Source: Utricularia gibba (lineage: Eukaryota > Streptophyta > Magnoliopsida > Lamiales > Lentibulariaceae). Taken from it: a DNA stretch of 64,000 nucleotides. The first letter of the stretch is position 1. Each line of letters begins with the position of its first letter. The notes beneath the pieces are model-generated. The model was not told where the DNA came from. It saw only the letters and a program-made list of their open reading frames with translations, and made no database searches. Position numbers and translations under genes: made by a program. Below, piece after piece: positions 15,040 through 27,223 of the stretch. Where the stretch lies: NCBI GenBank assembly GCA_002189035.1, contig NEEC01000014.1, positions 622,501 to 686,500 of the forward strand, given 5' to 3'.

Positions 15040-15179
15040 CGTGGATTCTGGGTTCTGTGAGCGGAAGCATTGCGATTTGGAAGGAAATGAGGTATAGGGA
15101 AATGGGTATTTTTCTACGTTGAGCGACTCGGGTGTTTTAGACTTTAAAAGCAAAAAAACCCTAGTGATATTTTGTGAAA
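15040..15179. promoter_or_regulatory. Compact bidirectional promoter
   Basis: Only 140 bp separate the ATG of the minus-strand hydroxyacid dehydrogenase from the ATG of the plus-strand gene at 15180. The segment must hold both 5' UTRs and most core promoter elements. It contains an AAACCCTAG telo-box-like motif at about 15156-15164, common in promoters of housekeeping and translation-related plant genes. Confidence 0.5.
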
Positions 15180-17098
15180 ATGCGAAGAGGTTTGGGAAAA
15201 ATCCCGTGCTCTGTGATCGGTCGGCCCTCCAACCCTGCTGCTACATCCGTTGCGGCGGCTTTCTCAACTTCATCTGCCGGTGGCTCTGGCGGCGGAAGAG
15301 GTCGTGGTCATGCTTCGCCGTTCCAATTCACGGTTGAGGATCTGTCTAAAAGTGAACCAGCCGACCCTAAGACAGCCAAGGAGGCGCCGACTACACCCTC
15401 GCATGGCCGCGGCCGAGGCAGAGGTCAACCACTTCCATCGTCTCCGCTTCTTCCGTCATTCTCAGCCATTTTAGGCAGCGATCCTCCTATTGGCCGCGGT
15501 CTTGGCCGCATACCCACTGTGGCACCACGGAAGGATTCCGGTTCGCCGTCTGCTTCACCATCGAAGAGACCAGATACGGACCTTCCAGCCACTGTGGCAC
15601 CGCGGAAGGATTCCGGTTCGCCGTCTGCTTCACCATCGAAGAGACCAGATGCGGACCTTCCAGGTGAGGTTTTAAATGTTCTATCAGGTGCAGGCAGGGG
15701 AAGGCCGGACCTCCGCCCACTGATCATCCGGGGAAGTCGAAGCCTGTGAATAGACACATTAAGAAGCAAGAGCAAGAGCAACAACTAAAATCACCGGGAA
15801 CGTCCCCTCAGGAACAGCTGAGTCAGGAAGATAAGGTTTTGAAAGCGGTGGAAATATTGTCAAGAGGCGATCAAAAGTCTGGCACTGGCACCGGTGTAGC
15901 CAGAGGAATGAGTGGTAGAGGGGGTGGAAGAATGGCAAGAGGGCGCGGAAGAGGTCGTGGGGGAAGGACTGGAGAAAGAGGAAGAGGTGGACGTGATTCT
16001 CAATTTGTAAAGGCAGATGAAGATCAAGAAGACCCGTTTTTTGGTGATCCAGAAGATGAACAGAGAGTTGCCGAGAAACTAGGACCAGAAGTTATGAGCA
16101 TGGTGAAAGAAGGATTAGAGGAAATGTCGGGCAGGGTTTTGCCTTCTGTTTTTGATGATGCTCTTACAGAGGCATATGAGACTAATTTAGCGGTAATGAG
16201 CGGGTTCATATACAAGATTCCATCTTTTTGATTAGATTTTTCTTGTCTTCATTTGATGTATTACAAAACATGTGGTGCAGATTGAATGTGAACCAGAGTG
16301 GTTGATTGGAGATTTGCACACTAACCCTGATATTGATGAGAAGCCCCCAATTCCACTCCGTGATGCATTGGAGAAGATGAAGCCATTCCTATTGCAGTAC
16401 TGGAACGTGGAAAATCAGGAAGAGTGGGAGGTAATGCATCAACACATAGACTTTGGTTATTACTGAGCATTATCATTTCGTCATGAAGTGTTTTTTGGTA
16501 TTGAAGGTCTTATTTTGTTTCCTGTGTCGTCTCAGAAGTTAATGGCAAATTATTTTCTAATTGTTAACCATTCATTGCTGACTTCTGGTTCTTAAAATCG
16601 CATGGCTTTGTTTTGTTTACTTAATTGTTGTTACAGGCAATCATGGAACTAGCCGTGAAGGAGACAGACCCTATCATGAAAGAGATCGTTAGCCACTACA
16701 GTGGACCAGATAGAATAACTGCAAAGCAACAGCAAGCACAGCTCGAGAGCATTGCCCAAACCCTTCCTCCTAGTGCACCTTCCTCCGTCAAACGTTTCAC
16801 TGAAACTGCTCTCCTCACATTACAGGTATAATCAAAGGAAGCCTTCCCTTAGGTATTGTATTTCAAGCCACTTTTCAGCAGAGGCGAATCATTGACACAC
16901 AGAATGAGCTTGGTTTTTTTTTTCATCTGTTTACTCTATCCTTTGCCCAAAAATGCTTGAACACCAAGTGGTTCTTGGTTGGCTTCATGTTTTGATTGGA
17001 TGCTGTCAAATTTGCAGAGCAACCCAGGTTGGAAATTCAACAAGAAATGCCAGTTCATGGATAAAATCGTGAAGGAGGTGTCTCAGCACTACAAATAA
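15180..17098 (+). CDS. Gly/Arg-rich plant-specific protein, probably organellar (one-base frameshift in exon 1)
   Basis: Four exons: 15180-16192, 16281-16430, 16637-16825 and 17018-17098. The start MRRGLGKIPCSVIGRPSNPA looks like a mitochondrial presequence. It is followed by GRGRGH/GRGRGRGQ tracts, two copies of a 25-residue repeat (15516-15665), an RGRGRGRGG tract and a conserved C-terminal domain (DPFFGDPEDEQRVAEKLGPE, SGRVLPSVFDDALTEAYETN, IECEPEWLIGDLHTNPDID, SNPGWKFNKKCQFMDKIVKE). Similar plant proteins are called 'hydroxyproline-rich glycoprotein family' (At1g53645-like, from memory). RGG tracts suggest RNA binding, which is inference. Exon 1 is 1013 nt and changes frame between about 15700 and 15745. 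A missing base, for example in GGGG 15730-15733, would restore a 477-residue protein ending SQHYK. Confidence 0.75.
15516..15665 (+). repeat. Two tandem 75-bp repeats inside a coding exon
   Basis: Units 15516-15590 and 15591-15665 differ at only about four positions. Each encodes TVAPRKDSGSPSASPSKRPD plus five residues. The length is a multiple of three, so copy number can change without a frameshift. Confidence 0.9.
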
Positions 17099-17695
17099 GC
17101 TTGGGGTGGCTTCAGTTGTTCACCAACTATTTGTCTCAACTTGTCTTGGCTCCGACAATCTGGTCTCTCTATGCGAGTTCTTCATTCCATTCTTTGTCCT
17201 GAACTTCCATGAATTCACAGGTGACAGAAAGAGGTCATTTATGTGAAATGACCTGTCAAAAACCAGAATTGATTGGTTATTTGAAAAAAAAACTCAGGAA
17301 TTGAAAAAGTAGCATTGACCATTGACTTGGGGATCATCTTCCAAGTTTACGCCTTTACAGTATGGTAAAAACTCCGGTTCCCTCAAATTTTGCAGTAGAG
17401 CACCCGCAATTATTGGTCGACAACTAGCGCGGCGGTCAGTTTTCTGGAGCACCGGCGATCAGTTCCGCCCTCATCGGATCCATTACTACGAGAACAGCAT
17501 CGGGTTAGGTGGGTGTCCCTCGTTTTTTTTGCCAAGGAAATATGAAAATTATGTTGACTCGTTGGTCGACGCCGCAACGGCGGCGGTGCTATTTTTTTCT
17601 GATTGTCGAATTGTGAGTCCCAGAATCGATAAGACGATTCTCCATGTACTGTTTGGGTTAAACGGCTTCCTGTTCCATTAACTCGTAGCGAAAAG
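17099..17695. other. Intergenic region upstream of COAD
   Basis: Holds the 3' flank of the preceding gene and the promoter and leader of COAD. Open frames on both strands between 17322 and 17727 show no conserved motif and are treated as chance. Confidence 0.4.
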
Positions 17696-18746
17696 ATGGC
17701 TTCTTTGAATGATAACTCAGCACCCAATTCGCCTCCTGATTCTTATGCCTCTGTGGTTCTTGGCGGTACCTTTGACCGCCTGCACGACGGGCATCGTCAG
17801 TTCCTCAAGGTTTGGTCCCCAACAAGTTGTTTATGTATTCACTTTGTGTCCTTTCTAAGGTTTCAATGCATTCTCCAGGCGGCGGCGATGGTGGCGGCGA
17901 ACCGGATAGTGGTCGGTGTATGTGACGGCCCTATGCTCACCAATAAAAAGGTATGCGACCAAGAAAGAGCCTGTAAATTTACGCTTACAGCAACTGTCAA
18001 GTATCAATGCGAAATTGTGTGTTTATTGCTGTGTTGCAGTACTCGAACCTCATAGAGCCAATACAACAAAGAATGATGCAAGTAGAAGATTATATCAAGG
18101 TGCTTTTCTACCTTTGTGCATTGTGTTTTTGGGAACACCTTTGAGTATGATAGTTCGCTATTTAGCCCAGTTTCCAAAAAAAAAGGTCTTTCTATTCTCA
18201 CTGTGATCGACACCTTGCCTCTTTGCCTCAGTCTGTGAAGCCTGATCTGGTTGTTCAAGTTGAAGCTATTGTTGATCCTTATGGCCCCTCAATCACTGAT
18301 GATAAACTGGATGCTATCGTTGTCAGGTGCGTTTACCTTTCTATGTACAACAAGTTCCTTTCAGACCAGAAAAATTTGCCTCGCTGAGATGCCATCATCC
18401 ACCACAAGTAGACTGAATGGTGTGTGCATATTGGTTAAGTAGAATAGTTTAGATCTGTGTATATTGGGATTGAAAAACAGCAGTGTTTACTAAAGAGTGG
18501 TGTGTTGCAGCAAGGAAACACTGCCTGGAGGGTTGTCAGTGAACAAGAAGAGGGCCGAGAGGGGGTTATCCCAACTGAAGGTTCTCCCGCCTTCTCTTCT
18601 TCACCTTCTGAATTCCAAACCTCACTTTTTCCAAAACTATGCAGCTCCAAGTGGTGGATTTAGTCCCCGAGGAATCGAGTGGGGAGAAGCTGAGCTCCAC
18701 GGCATTGCGGAGACTCGAAGCAGAGAAGACCCACACCGAAAGTTAG
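17696..18746 (+). CDS. COAD: Phosphopantetheine adenylyltransferase
   Basis: Penultimate step of coenzyme A synthesis: 4'-phosphopantetheine + ATP to dephospho-CoA. Six exons (17696-17809, 17879-17950, 18040-18099, 18232-18326, 18511-18580, 18645-18746) total 513 nt (170 aa), as in plant PPAT. Seen: the nucleotidyltransferase signature [18 protein letters not shown] at residues ~19-36 with the H-x-G-H-type motif (HDGH), then [33 protein letters not shown], and the C-terminal [19 protein letters not shown] with the SxT/K-like ATP-site region. Unlike the animal enzyme there is no fused dephospho-CoA kinase. It is probably cytosolic, since no transit peptide is visible. Confidence 0.93.
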
Positions 18747-20094
18747 ATGGAAAGAGCGGCCCCTTCTCTGCACCACCATTCATTCAGACATGTGAATTGC
18801 AAGCCAAATGTATTTTATTCATAGGTTATATACAACCCTCCTTCTGAGTCTGTGTTGGTGGTGCTTCTGGATATCCTGTGGTTGGCATGGCATAAGGGAA
18901 GCCCCAAACCAGCCCAAAAAGGAGGAATCAAAAAAAGATTGCTTGTTCGAATGCGAAATTGACACAGGCCCTTGCACACCCCCAACTGCCAGTAGCGGGT
19001 TCGCCGCCACCGCCCAGCGGAGCGAACAGAACCCAGATCAACCGCATCCGCACAGGCAACCTAATGTTCGGCTTCTTACAGTTTTTTTAAACAAGGATTT
19101 AGCACTTAAAAATGTCGATGTGGGACAGAATATCTATTAAAGAAAATCAAATTCAAATGTAATGTCACATTCAAATGAAATCCATGGTTATTAAATTAAC
19201 CTTATTTTCATCATCCTCTTCAACCCATTGCATCTTGATATTTCAAATCCATCTCTTATCCTATCTAGAGTAAATCTCAAGGATGAATTCGTTTTCACAA
19301 GTTATATAGATATTATTTTAAAATAATATTATTTGGTAATCATTATAACATATTTTTATAACCAAACCTAAAACTATAACCCATCTAAGTTTTTACATGA
19401 CCCAAAAGATGGTTATATAGATTGGATATATGGATTTGGTTAGATGATCTTCAAACTTACATCTCTATCTTTTTATCCCATTTAGAGCTTATTTTTTTTA
19501 TGCACTTTCAAACCCATAGATTATTAGATTTTGGGTTATCTTCAAATTATTTCAAAAATATTCTAAAAATACATTAGAACAATTTCTCTTCAAAATTATA
19601 AAGTTAATTAAAAAATACAAAATCAATATATATTCAAGAGAAAATGAAACAAAATAACTAGAAAAAAATTATTAAAATAATGTAAAAATATATTTTGAAC
19701 CAACACAAAATCGTTTATCAATTATATAATTTTTTAGTAATTTTGATATTAAATATTCAAAATATTTGAATCAATCTTTAATTTTTTTAATATATATAAC
19801 ATATGGCATCGGTTTCATATCTTAATCTATTTTTTGGATAATAAATATACAAATAAATTTAAATTTCCTTCTTTTTGAATTTATAACGCACAACCCCTCG
19901 AACTTTCTACTATTTACACGATTTGCCCAGTGACCGCATTACTGTTGCGAAGGTATAAACAATGAAATTGGACGAGATTCGTCAGAAAACAACAATATTC
20001 TGCTCGGCAAAAATTACAAGAAGACGAAGAACGGGCATGCCTATCTACGATGCAGACCGCCGGATTTCAGTTCTCTATAACTCTCAGCTGTGAA
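18747..20094. other. AT-rich intergenic region between convergent COAD and HEMC
   Basis: About 1.35 kb. From 19140 to 19900 the sequence is strongly A/T-rich with long A and T tracts. I found no terminal inverted repeats, no transposase-like ORF and no RNA gene. It could act as a scaffold-attachment-like stretch, but nothing specific supports that. Confidence 0.4.
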
Positions 20095-21946
<1,852 letters not shown>

Positions 21947-24523
21947 GGCGGAGGACCGACAGCCCGAGCCGATAGACGAAGGGGAAAGAGGCGACCTTTT
22001 CGATTGGGCTTTTTTTCCAACTTATCCTCCAGCTCAGTAATCCACGTCAGCACACGGAAATCCTTTAACCAGGTGTAGCGGCCCCACTTCCCCAATCCCG
22101 CCTCGCCACATCATCCCCGGAACCCGAAGCGGTCACTCATGGGCCGCCTCAAGCAGCCCAAACAATATGGACTCATTTTGTTTAATATAAGTTCATTAAT
22201 ATTTAAACAAAAAATCATTCATATTTAATAACAAAACCGATTTTGAATTTTTTTTGTTAATAAATATCATTTATTCGTCACATGTAAGATAATATGTGAA
22301 AAAATGACTATTATACATGTAAAAAATTTATCTTAATATATGAGAAATAAATTGTTAGTGATTATTTTTCTAAATGAATCGCATAAAACTCTCTTTTTTA
22401 CTTTTTATTGAGACCTTTTACTATTTAATATTAATTATTTTCTTCTTCTTTTTCGAGACAACAACATTTACTAAAATCGGGGATTATTTTTTTATTATTT
22501 TTGGAAGAATTATTTTAGGGAGGGTGGAACCATACATAATTCAAAATAGTGGAGGCCACGACCGTACCGCACCAGCCCTAGCACGTAGCTACAAGTCGTG
22601 GAAAGTGAGGCCACGGAACAATAATGTTGCACTACTGCATCTATCCGTGAAATGGTCCTCTGCATAATTGACAACTTTCTGAATTGCGTGACAAGGACGA
22701 GTTAGGAAAATGGGGTTTAATATATTTTTTTATTTTAATCCAGGGGAAGACTTAAAACCATATGATAATAATATAAGACACGTGCCATTTAATCAAAAAC
22801 CTTATCGAAGAGCCACCGCGATTTGAGTGGCATATGATGGATTATGTTTAGCGTGCGCATTAAACCAAACAAAAAAAGAAAAACAAGGGCTAAAGTGACA
22901 GCCACGAGGACCCAATTTCTAGGTTGAGATTCGTTTTGATTTTAGTGCGGGATGGTTGATAGTATGTAGAGTAGAATTTGGGCATGGAAAACATAGACTA
23001 TCATTAGTGTCGGATCTTGAAAATGATAAATGTTTGTAACAAAATAAAAATAAGATTGCGCAATTTTTTAAAAATAGCAAATGTCACAACCTATGTTCAT
23101 CTTATATTACATTATTTACTTTGTATATTTAATTCTTATAATTTTATATTTTATTTATTCAGAAAAAAAAATCTCATATAAAATTAAAAGTATCACTCTA
23201 TTTATATATATACCATTTCATGTTTGCAATCAATATGAATATCATTACTAAATTTTTCGTTTTACATTCTCCATCTTTTAAACACTCAAAATCCTTTTTG
23301 AATGTCTCATTGACTTATCATTGGTATATGTCTAAATTTGACTTTGATATCAAATGTCACAATTTATGTTTTTTTGTATGATATTATTCGTATCGTATAT
23401 CCAAACTTCACAATTTTATGTTTTCTTCTTTTGGTAACGTTTTGTTTTTATACATAATCAATGTTAGATACTGTCACCAAATCCTTTGTCTAACATCAAA
23501 TGCTTATGTACTTTTTAAAACAAAAAATTATTACTACATGATAACAAAATTGATCTTGCAATGTTTTTTTTTTTATAAATAGAAACTATTGTATACATAA
23601 ATCGTAGCGTTGTTAACCTATAACCAAGATAAGAAATAATTAGAATATTTGATGGATGCAACTTATAAATTTTTCATATTTGATACATGAAAAATATACG
23701 AAAACTAATCTTTATTTTTCTTATATAAATAACATAATTTGTCCTTATTTGCAAAATCGATCCCCAAAGTTTCGTATATGGTTTTGATGAGTTTTATGTA
23801 GGGCGTGAATGATATATAATTGTGGGGGAGGGCGTTACCTTGACTGATTTGGATGGGGAGGGCATCGCTTTCCTTGATAAGCACTGCCGGCTTGTCCTGC
23901 TCAGGTACATTTGAACCATAACTATTCCTGGGAGTAAAGTAAAAATCTAATCCCTTGCACGTAACCCCCTTCCATTATTCAGTCTACGCCCCCTACAAAT
24001 TACTCACATTGACCGCCTTCCCCTTTCTATAATAACTAACCCCCCTAGGCTGGGCCTAGGGTTAGGTTCATCGATTACTGTTTTTTTATTTATTTTTGGA
24101 AAAGAAAAGAAAAATTGCCATTTTATTAATATGTACTGCGTACGCGAGGGTTGCTAAAATTGGCTTTTCAAATGATGGTTGATTACTTATTTAATAACTG
24201 ATAATCCTAATTTTTAATTTAGGAAAATTTGGACATCATCGAAAGTGGACAGCGATTTTTTGACTTTTTTGTATGAATCAATCCGAAATTGGGTTTTTTT
24301 TCTTTTTTTTTTGTTTAATATTGAGCCCATCCATGGGGCTTGTGGCGTAGTATATATTTGACCCTAGTTGCAAACGCAAGATCTCATGTTTGTTTTCTGT
24401 GTTCTCCTCTCTCTCTGGCGCAAGCCGAGGCTATGGAGTCATTGAGTTGTGTACGTACGCCGTGTCACCTGTGAAACGCGGAAGCAGGGGGAGGTGTACC
24501 GTTTTTTTAACTCCTGCGCATCA
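21947..24523. other. 2.6-kb intergenic region between divergent HEMC and the RING gene
   Basis: This is the longest gap in the window. The first ~150 bp are the HEMC promoter side. 22180-24350 is mostly A/T-rich with T-tracts, and frames there are short or low-complexity. A palindromic CCTAGGCTGGGCCTAGG-like element lies at about 24046-24062. I see no transposon termini. A TATA-like TATATATT lies near 24350, about 170 bp upstream of the RING ATG. Confidence 0.4.
24346..24360 (+). promoter_or_regulatory. TATA-like element upstream of the RING-finger gene
   Basis: TAGTATATATTTGAC lies in front of a CT-rich leader (CTCCTCTCTCTCT at about 24403), a common plant core-promoter layout. No transcription start is known. 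Confidence 0.4.
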
Positions 24524-25514
24524 ATGGCGGTCAAAGCTCCGCGCCTTGGCGTGTTTCCGCCGAATATGCTCGACGTCAGGTAATGAATCGATCGTGATTT
24601 TCTGATTTGGTGATTTGAAAACCGCGTTTGGAGTTGTGATCCTTCGGTTGATGCAGCGGATTCGCGGTTGACGGAGATGGAAGAGTCGTAGGAGATCCGG
24701 TTTCGGTGCCTGCGGAAACGATGAGTCATGTGTACGGTTCCGTGCTCACCGACGGTTTACCGGAGATGAAACCGGATGGCGTGTTGATGTGTTCACGTAA
24801 GCGCCCGAGAGAGTTTCCGAACTCTGGATTCAGTGGCGGAGGCAGGTTATTTACGTTCCTCGGCGAGGATATCTCCGGCGAGATCCAAAATCAGATGCAG
24901 GAAATCGATTCTTTCCTCGCTCAGCACGTACGTGAATTTAGAATAGGAACCTTTACCCCGCCTCCATTTTCCGACGATTACATGCTTAATCCAATCATTC
25001 TGGACGACAGATTCAAGAAGCGGAAATAAACAAGCGCCGGCACTCTCGGAGAATCGCGGCGGCGGTGCAACAGGAGGCACTGAAAAAACTGCAGCAAAAG
25101 GATGAAGAAATCGCGAAAATCCTAAAACTGAACCTCGCCCTCGAGGATCGAGTCAAAACTCTGGCAGCCGAGAACCGATTATGGCGAGATATCGCACACT
25201 CAAATGAGGCGGCAGCGAACGCCCTTCGGTGCGATATTAATCGGATCCTCGAAGCGGTCGCCGACGATAAGCATCCCCGCCACGGCGACGACGACGACGA
25301 CGCCGCGTCCTCCTGCGGCAGCAACGGCCGCGACGTTCCCGACGACAGGTTTTGTCGGTGGTGCCGCACACAGGAATCCTGCGTGCTAATTCTACCGTGC
25401 AGCCATCTCTGCGTCTGCGCCAGTTGCGTCTCTGCGGTTCGCAATTGCCCGCTCTGTCATTCCCCAGCATCTTCCACGCTCCACGTTAACCCGTCCTTCT
25501 CAATGGCTAGCTAA
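24524..25514 (+). CDS. BOI/SBP-type RING-finger E3 ubiquitin ligase
   Basis: Three exons: 24524-24579, 24657-24927 and 25011-25514, 831 nt (276 aa). The start MAVKAPRLGVFPPNM matches the MAVxA opening of BOI-related proteins. The middle has QNQMQEIDSFLAQH joined across an 83-bp intron to IQEAEINKRRHSRRI, then a coiled-coil WRD-like region (KILKLNLALEDRVKTLAAEN, RLWRDIAHSNEAAANALR). The C-terminal C3HC4 RING reads CRWCRTQESCVLILPCSHLC, then VCASC and CPLC, ending LHVNPS. In Arabidopsis this family ubiquitinates the MYB protein BOS1 and represses gibberellin and stress responses. If the second intron is retained the frame stays open for about 36 codons and then stops before the RING. Confidence 0.88.
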
Positions 25515-25676
25515 CACTCGACTAATACCTGTAAATGATATTTCCAAAACCCCACTGTATACACTTTAAGCTTTAAACCTTCATTTATAATATATAAACG
25601 CAAGAAAATCCCTGCGATCACCTTCACCACCCGACAACCGAACTTCAGAGCACTAAGCTCTTCAGCCAGGGGTTCT

Positions 25677-26930
25677 TCAACCAGAACAGGACACTGAGCT
25701 GCCTTCACTTCTACCCATCAAGGCCAAGTACTTGTCTCTGTGCTCCAAGAGAGGACACTTGTGCATCAATCTGGATCCATCATAAGCCTCCTTGAGCATG
25801 ACAGTGCTGAACACACCCTTGTTGGTGAGGTAAAAGATGCCATGATGTTTTATAAGGCAGAGCAGCAGGCGAGAAGGCAATCGGTACTCCGAATGGAACG
25901 CATCCATCTGCGAGGATGTCAATCTCTTCTCCATGGTCAAGCTGAGAAGTTCATGGAGCACTGCAACAGCTCTTTTCCGGGCCTTGGGATCGCCTGCCTC
26001 CACTCTCCGTGCGTTCAGGTAAGGGGAAGGGAATTCCATTCTTTGCCATCTCTGAACCTCCTCCAGGTAGCTTGTGTTCGGCCTAAAGCCAGCAGGGAAC
26101 TTGAGGCGAAAGGCGAAAGGGCCAGAAAAGCTGCCATCTCTGGATGCCTTTGCCCTCTTCGCCTGCGGATTGGATGCTGCTTCTGATGGGAGTCCCTGTT
26201 CACGGGCTGTGACTGCTAGAGAAGAATCCCAGTTCTCAAGATGGAGATACTCCCTGCCATTCATCGTGTCCAGCCTGAAATACTGAGGACACATCGGGAT
26301 CAGCGTCTTCTTGAAGTCAGTAGGCAATCCCAAGTCATCTGCAACGAGTTCAATGGTTTCCAGAGGTAGTCTGCAATCAACTGACAACATCAACAGCTTC
26401 CTCAGGTTCCTGACCAGTAAATGCTCCATCTTTGCCCTCACATCAGGTTCCATGCCTGCAATACTCTTAGCTTTCTCTGTCAAGGTGACTGCAGGTGGTG
26501 ATTTGTAGCCCTGGCTACCCATGACACGGAAGATGGTCGAGTATTTCTCGATCACCGCCATGCAATTCCATTTATCAACGAACCCAAAGAATTTCTCAAG
26601 GTCTCGCAGAAGGAGGTGCCCTGATTTCTGGGATTGTATGGTTGATATCAGTTGAAAAACCAAGGAAGGTTTCTTCCGGAGCTCCATGACTCTGTCAAGT
26701 TCATGCTCTCGGTGATACACTTTTTTCTTCGGCTTCCTCCCCGCCGTAGTTTTACGCATGATTTGCGTCTTTCTGTGACAAACAAAAGCGCCGAGCGCTC
26801 CCATTTCCGTCTTCCATCCAGCCACATTCTGCCGCGAGTGCACAAGGTACCCATAGAAACCCATTCTTCTCATGGGCTTTTCGTCGAGCACCTTGAATGC
26901 AACCCCAAAAGGTGAAATCACCTGAGTCAA
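25677..26930 (-). CDS. PORR-domain organelle RNA-binding protein
   Basis: A single uninterrupted 417-codon frame. The PORR (plant organelle RNA recognition, formerly DUF860) domain reads from about residue 65: RKPKKKVYHREHELDRVMEL, LRDLEKFFGFVDKWNCMAVI, EKYSTIFRVMGSQGYKSPPA, LRKLLMLSVDCRLPLETIEL, ADDLGLPTDFKKTLIPMCPQ, and in the C-terminal half RLPSRLLLCLIKHHGIFYLT. Family members (WTF1, RPD1, WTF9) promote splicing of group II introns in plastids or mitochondria. The target here cannot be read from sequence. The start is uncertain: inner Met codons at residues 20 and 23 are also possible, and the first ~30 residues are only weakly presequence-like. It converges on the RING gene with 162 bp between stops. 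Confidence 0.88.
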   Translation of the reverse strand: MTQVISPFGVAFKVLDEKPMRRMGFYGYLVHSRQNVAGWKTEMGALGAFVCHRKTQIMRKTTAGRKPKKKVYHREHELDRVMELRKKPSLVFQLISTIQSQKSGHLLLRDLEKFFGFVDKWNCMAVIEKYSTIFRVMGSQGYKSPPAVTLTEKAKSIAGMEPDVRAKMEHLLVRNLRKLLMLSVDCRLPLETIELVADDLGLPTDFKKTLIPMCPQYFRLDTMNGREYLHLENWDSSLAVTAREQGLPSEAASNPQAKRAKASRDGSFSGPFAFRLKFPAGFRPNTSYLEEVQRWQRMEFPSPYLNARRVEAGDPKARKRAVAVLHELLSLTMEKRLTSSQMDAFHSEYRLPSRLLLCLIKHHGIFYLTNKGVFSTVMLKEAYDGSRLMHKCPLLEHRDKYLALMGRSEGSSVSCSG

Positions 26931-27223
26931 ATACCTGACGACGAGTTTCGCGCGGTCACGGGCTCCCTATTCAAACCAGAAAAAAAAATGGGCTAATGCT
27001 CTACAGCTGATCTGGAATATTTCAAGAACTTGCCATCGACGCCATTACTCGTCTGCAACCTATCACTGTTTAACCTGACGAGCGAATCGGCTCCAATCTG
27101 CCAGAGAGATGTCAGCCCAAGAACAAAATGTAGCAAATTCTGATTTTTCCACAAGATGAAGAGAAGTCGACATTAACTTTACATAGCTTTGTAAACCAAA
27201 CTTCACTAGTGACTGCTACTGAC
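26931..27223 (-). other. Leader of the PORR gene and 3' flank of the 2OG-like gene
   Basis: Short gap between two minus-strand genes. TTTCTGGTTTGAATAG just upstream of the PORR ATG, read on the minus strand, looks like an intron acceptor, so a 5' UTR intron is likely. No coding sequence is recognised. Confidence 0.3.

Noticed and set aside
19140-19900. AT-rich block as a transposon or matrix-attachment region
   Set aside because: Only base composition supports it; no terminal repeats or coding remnants are visible.
22374-22667. A 97-codon plus-strand open frame in the HEMC-RING gap
   Set aside because: It is low-complexity Phe/Ile/Leu from AT-rich DNA and lacks conserved motifs.
24046-24062. 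Palindromic CCTAGGCTGGGCCTAGG as a transposon terminus
   Set aside because: No partner terminal repeat, target-site duplication or transposase-like frame was found nearby.
25740-26186. A 148-codon plus-strand open frame
   Set aside because: It lies antisense within the PORR coding frame, which is continuous and conserved.
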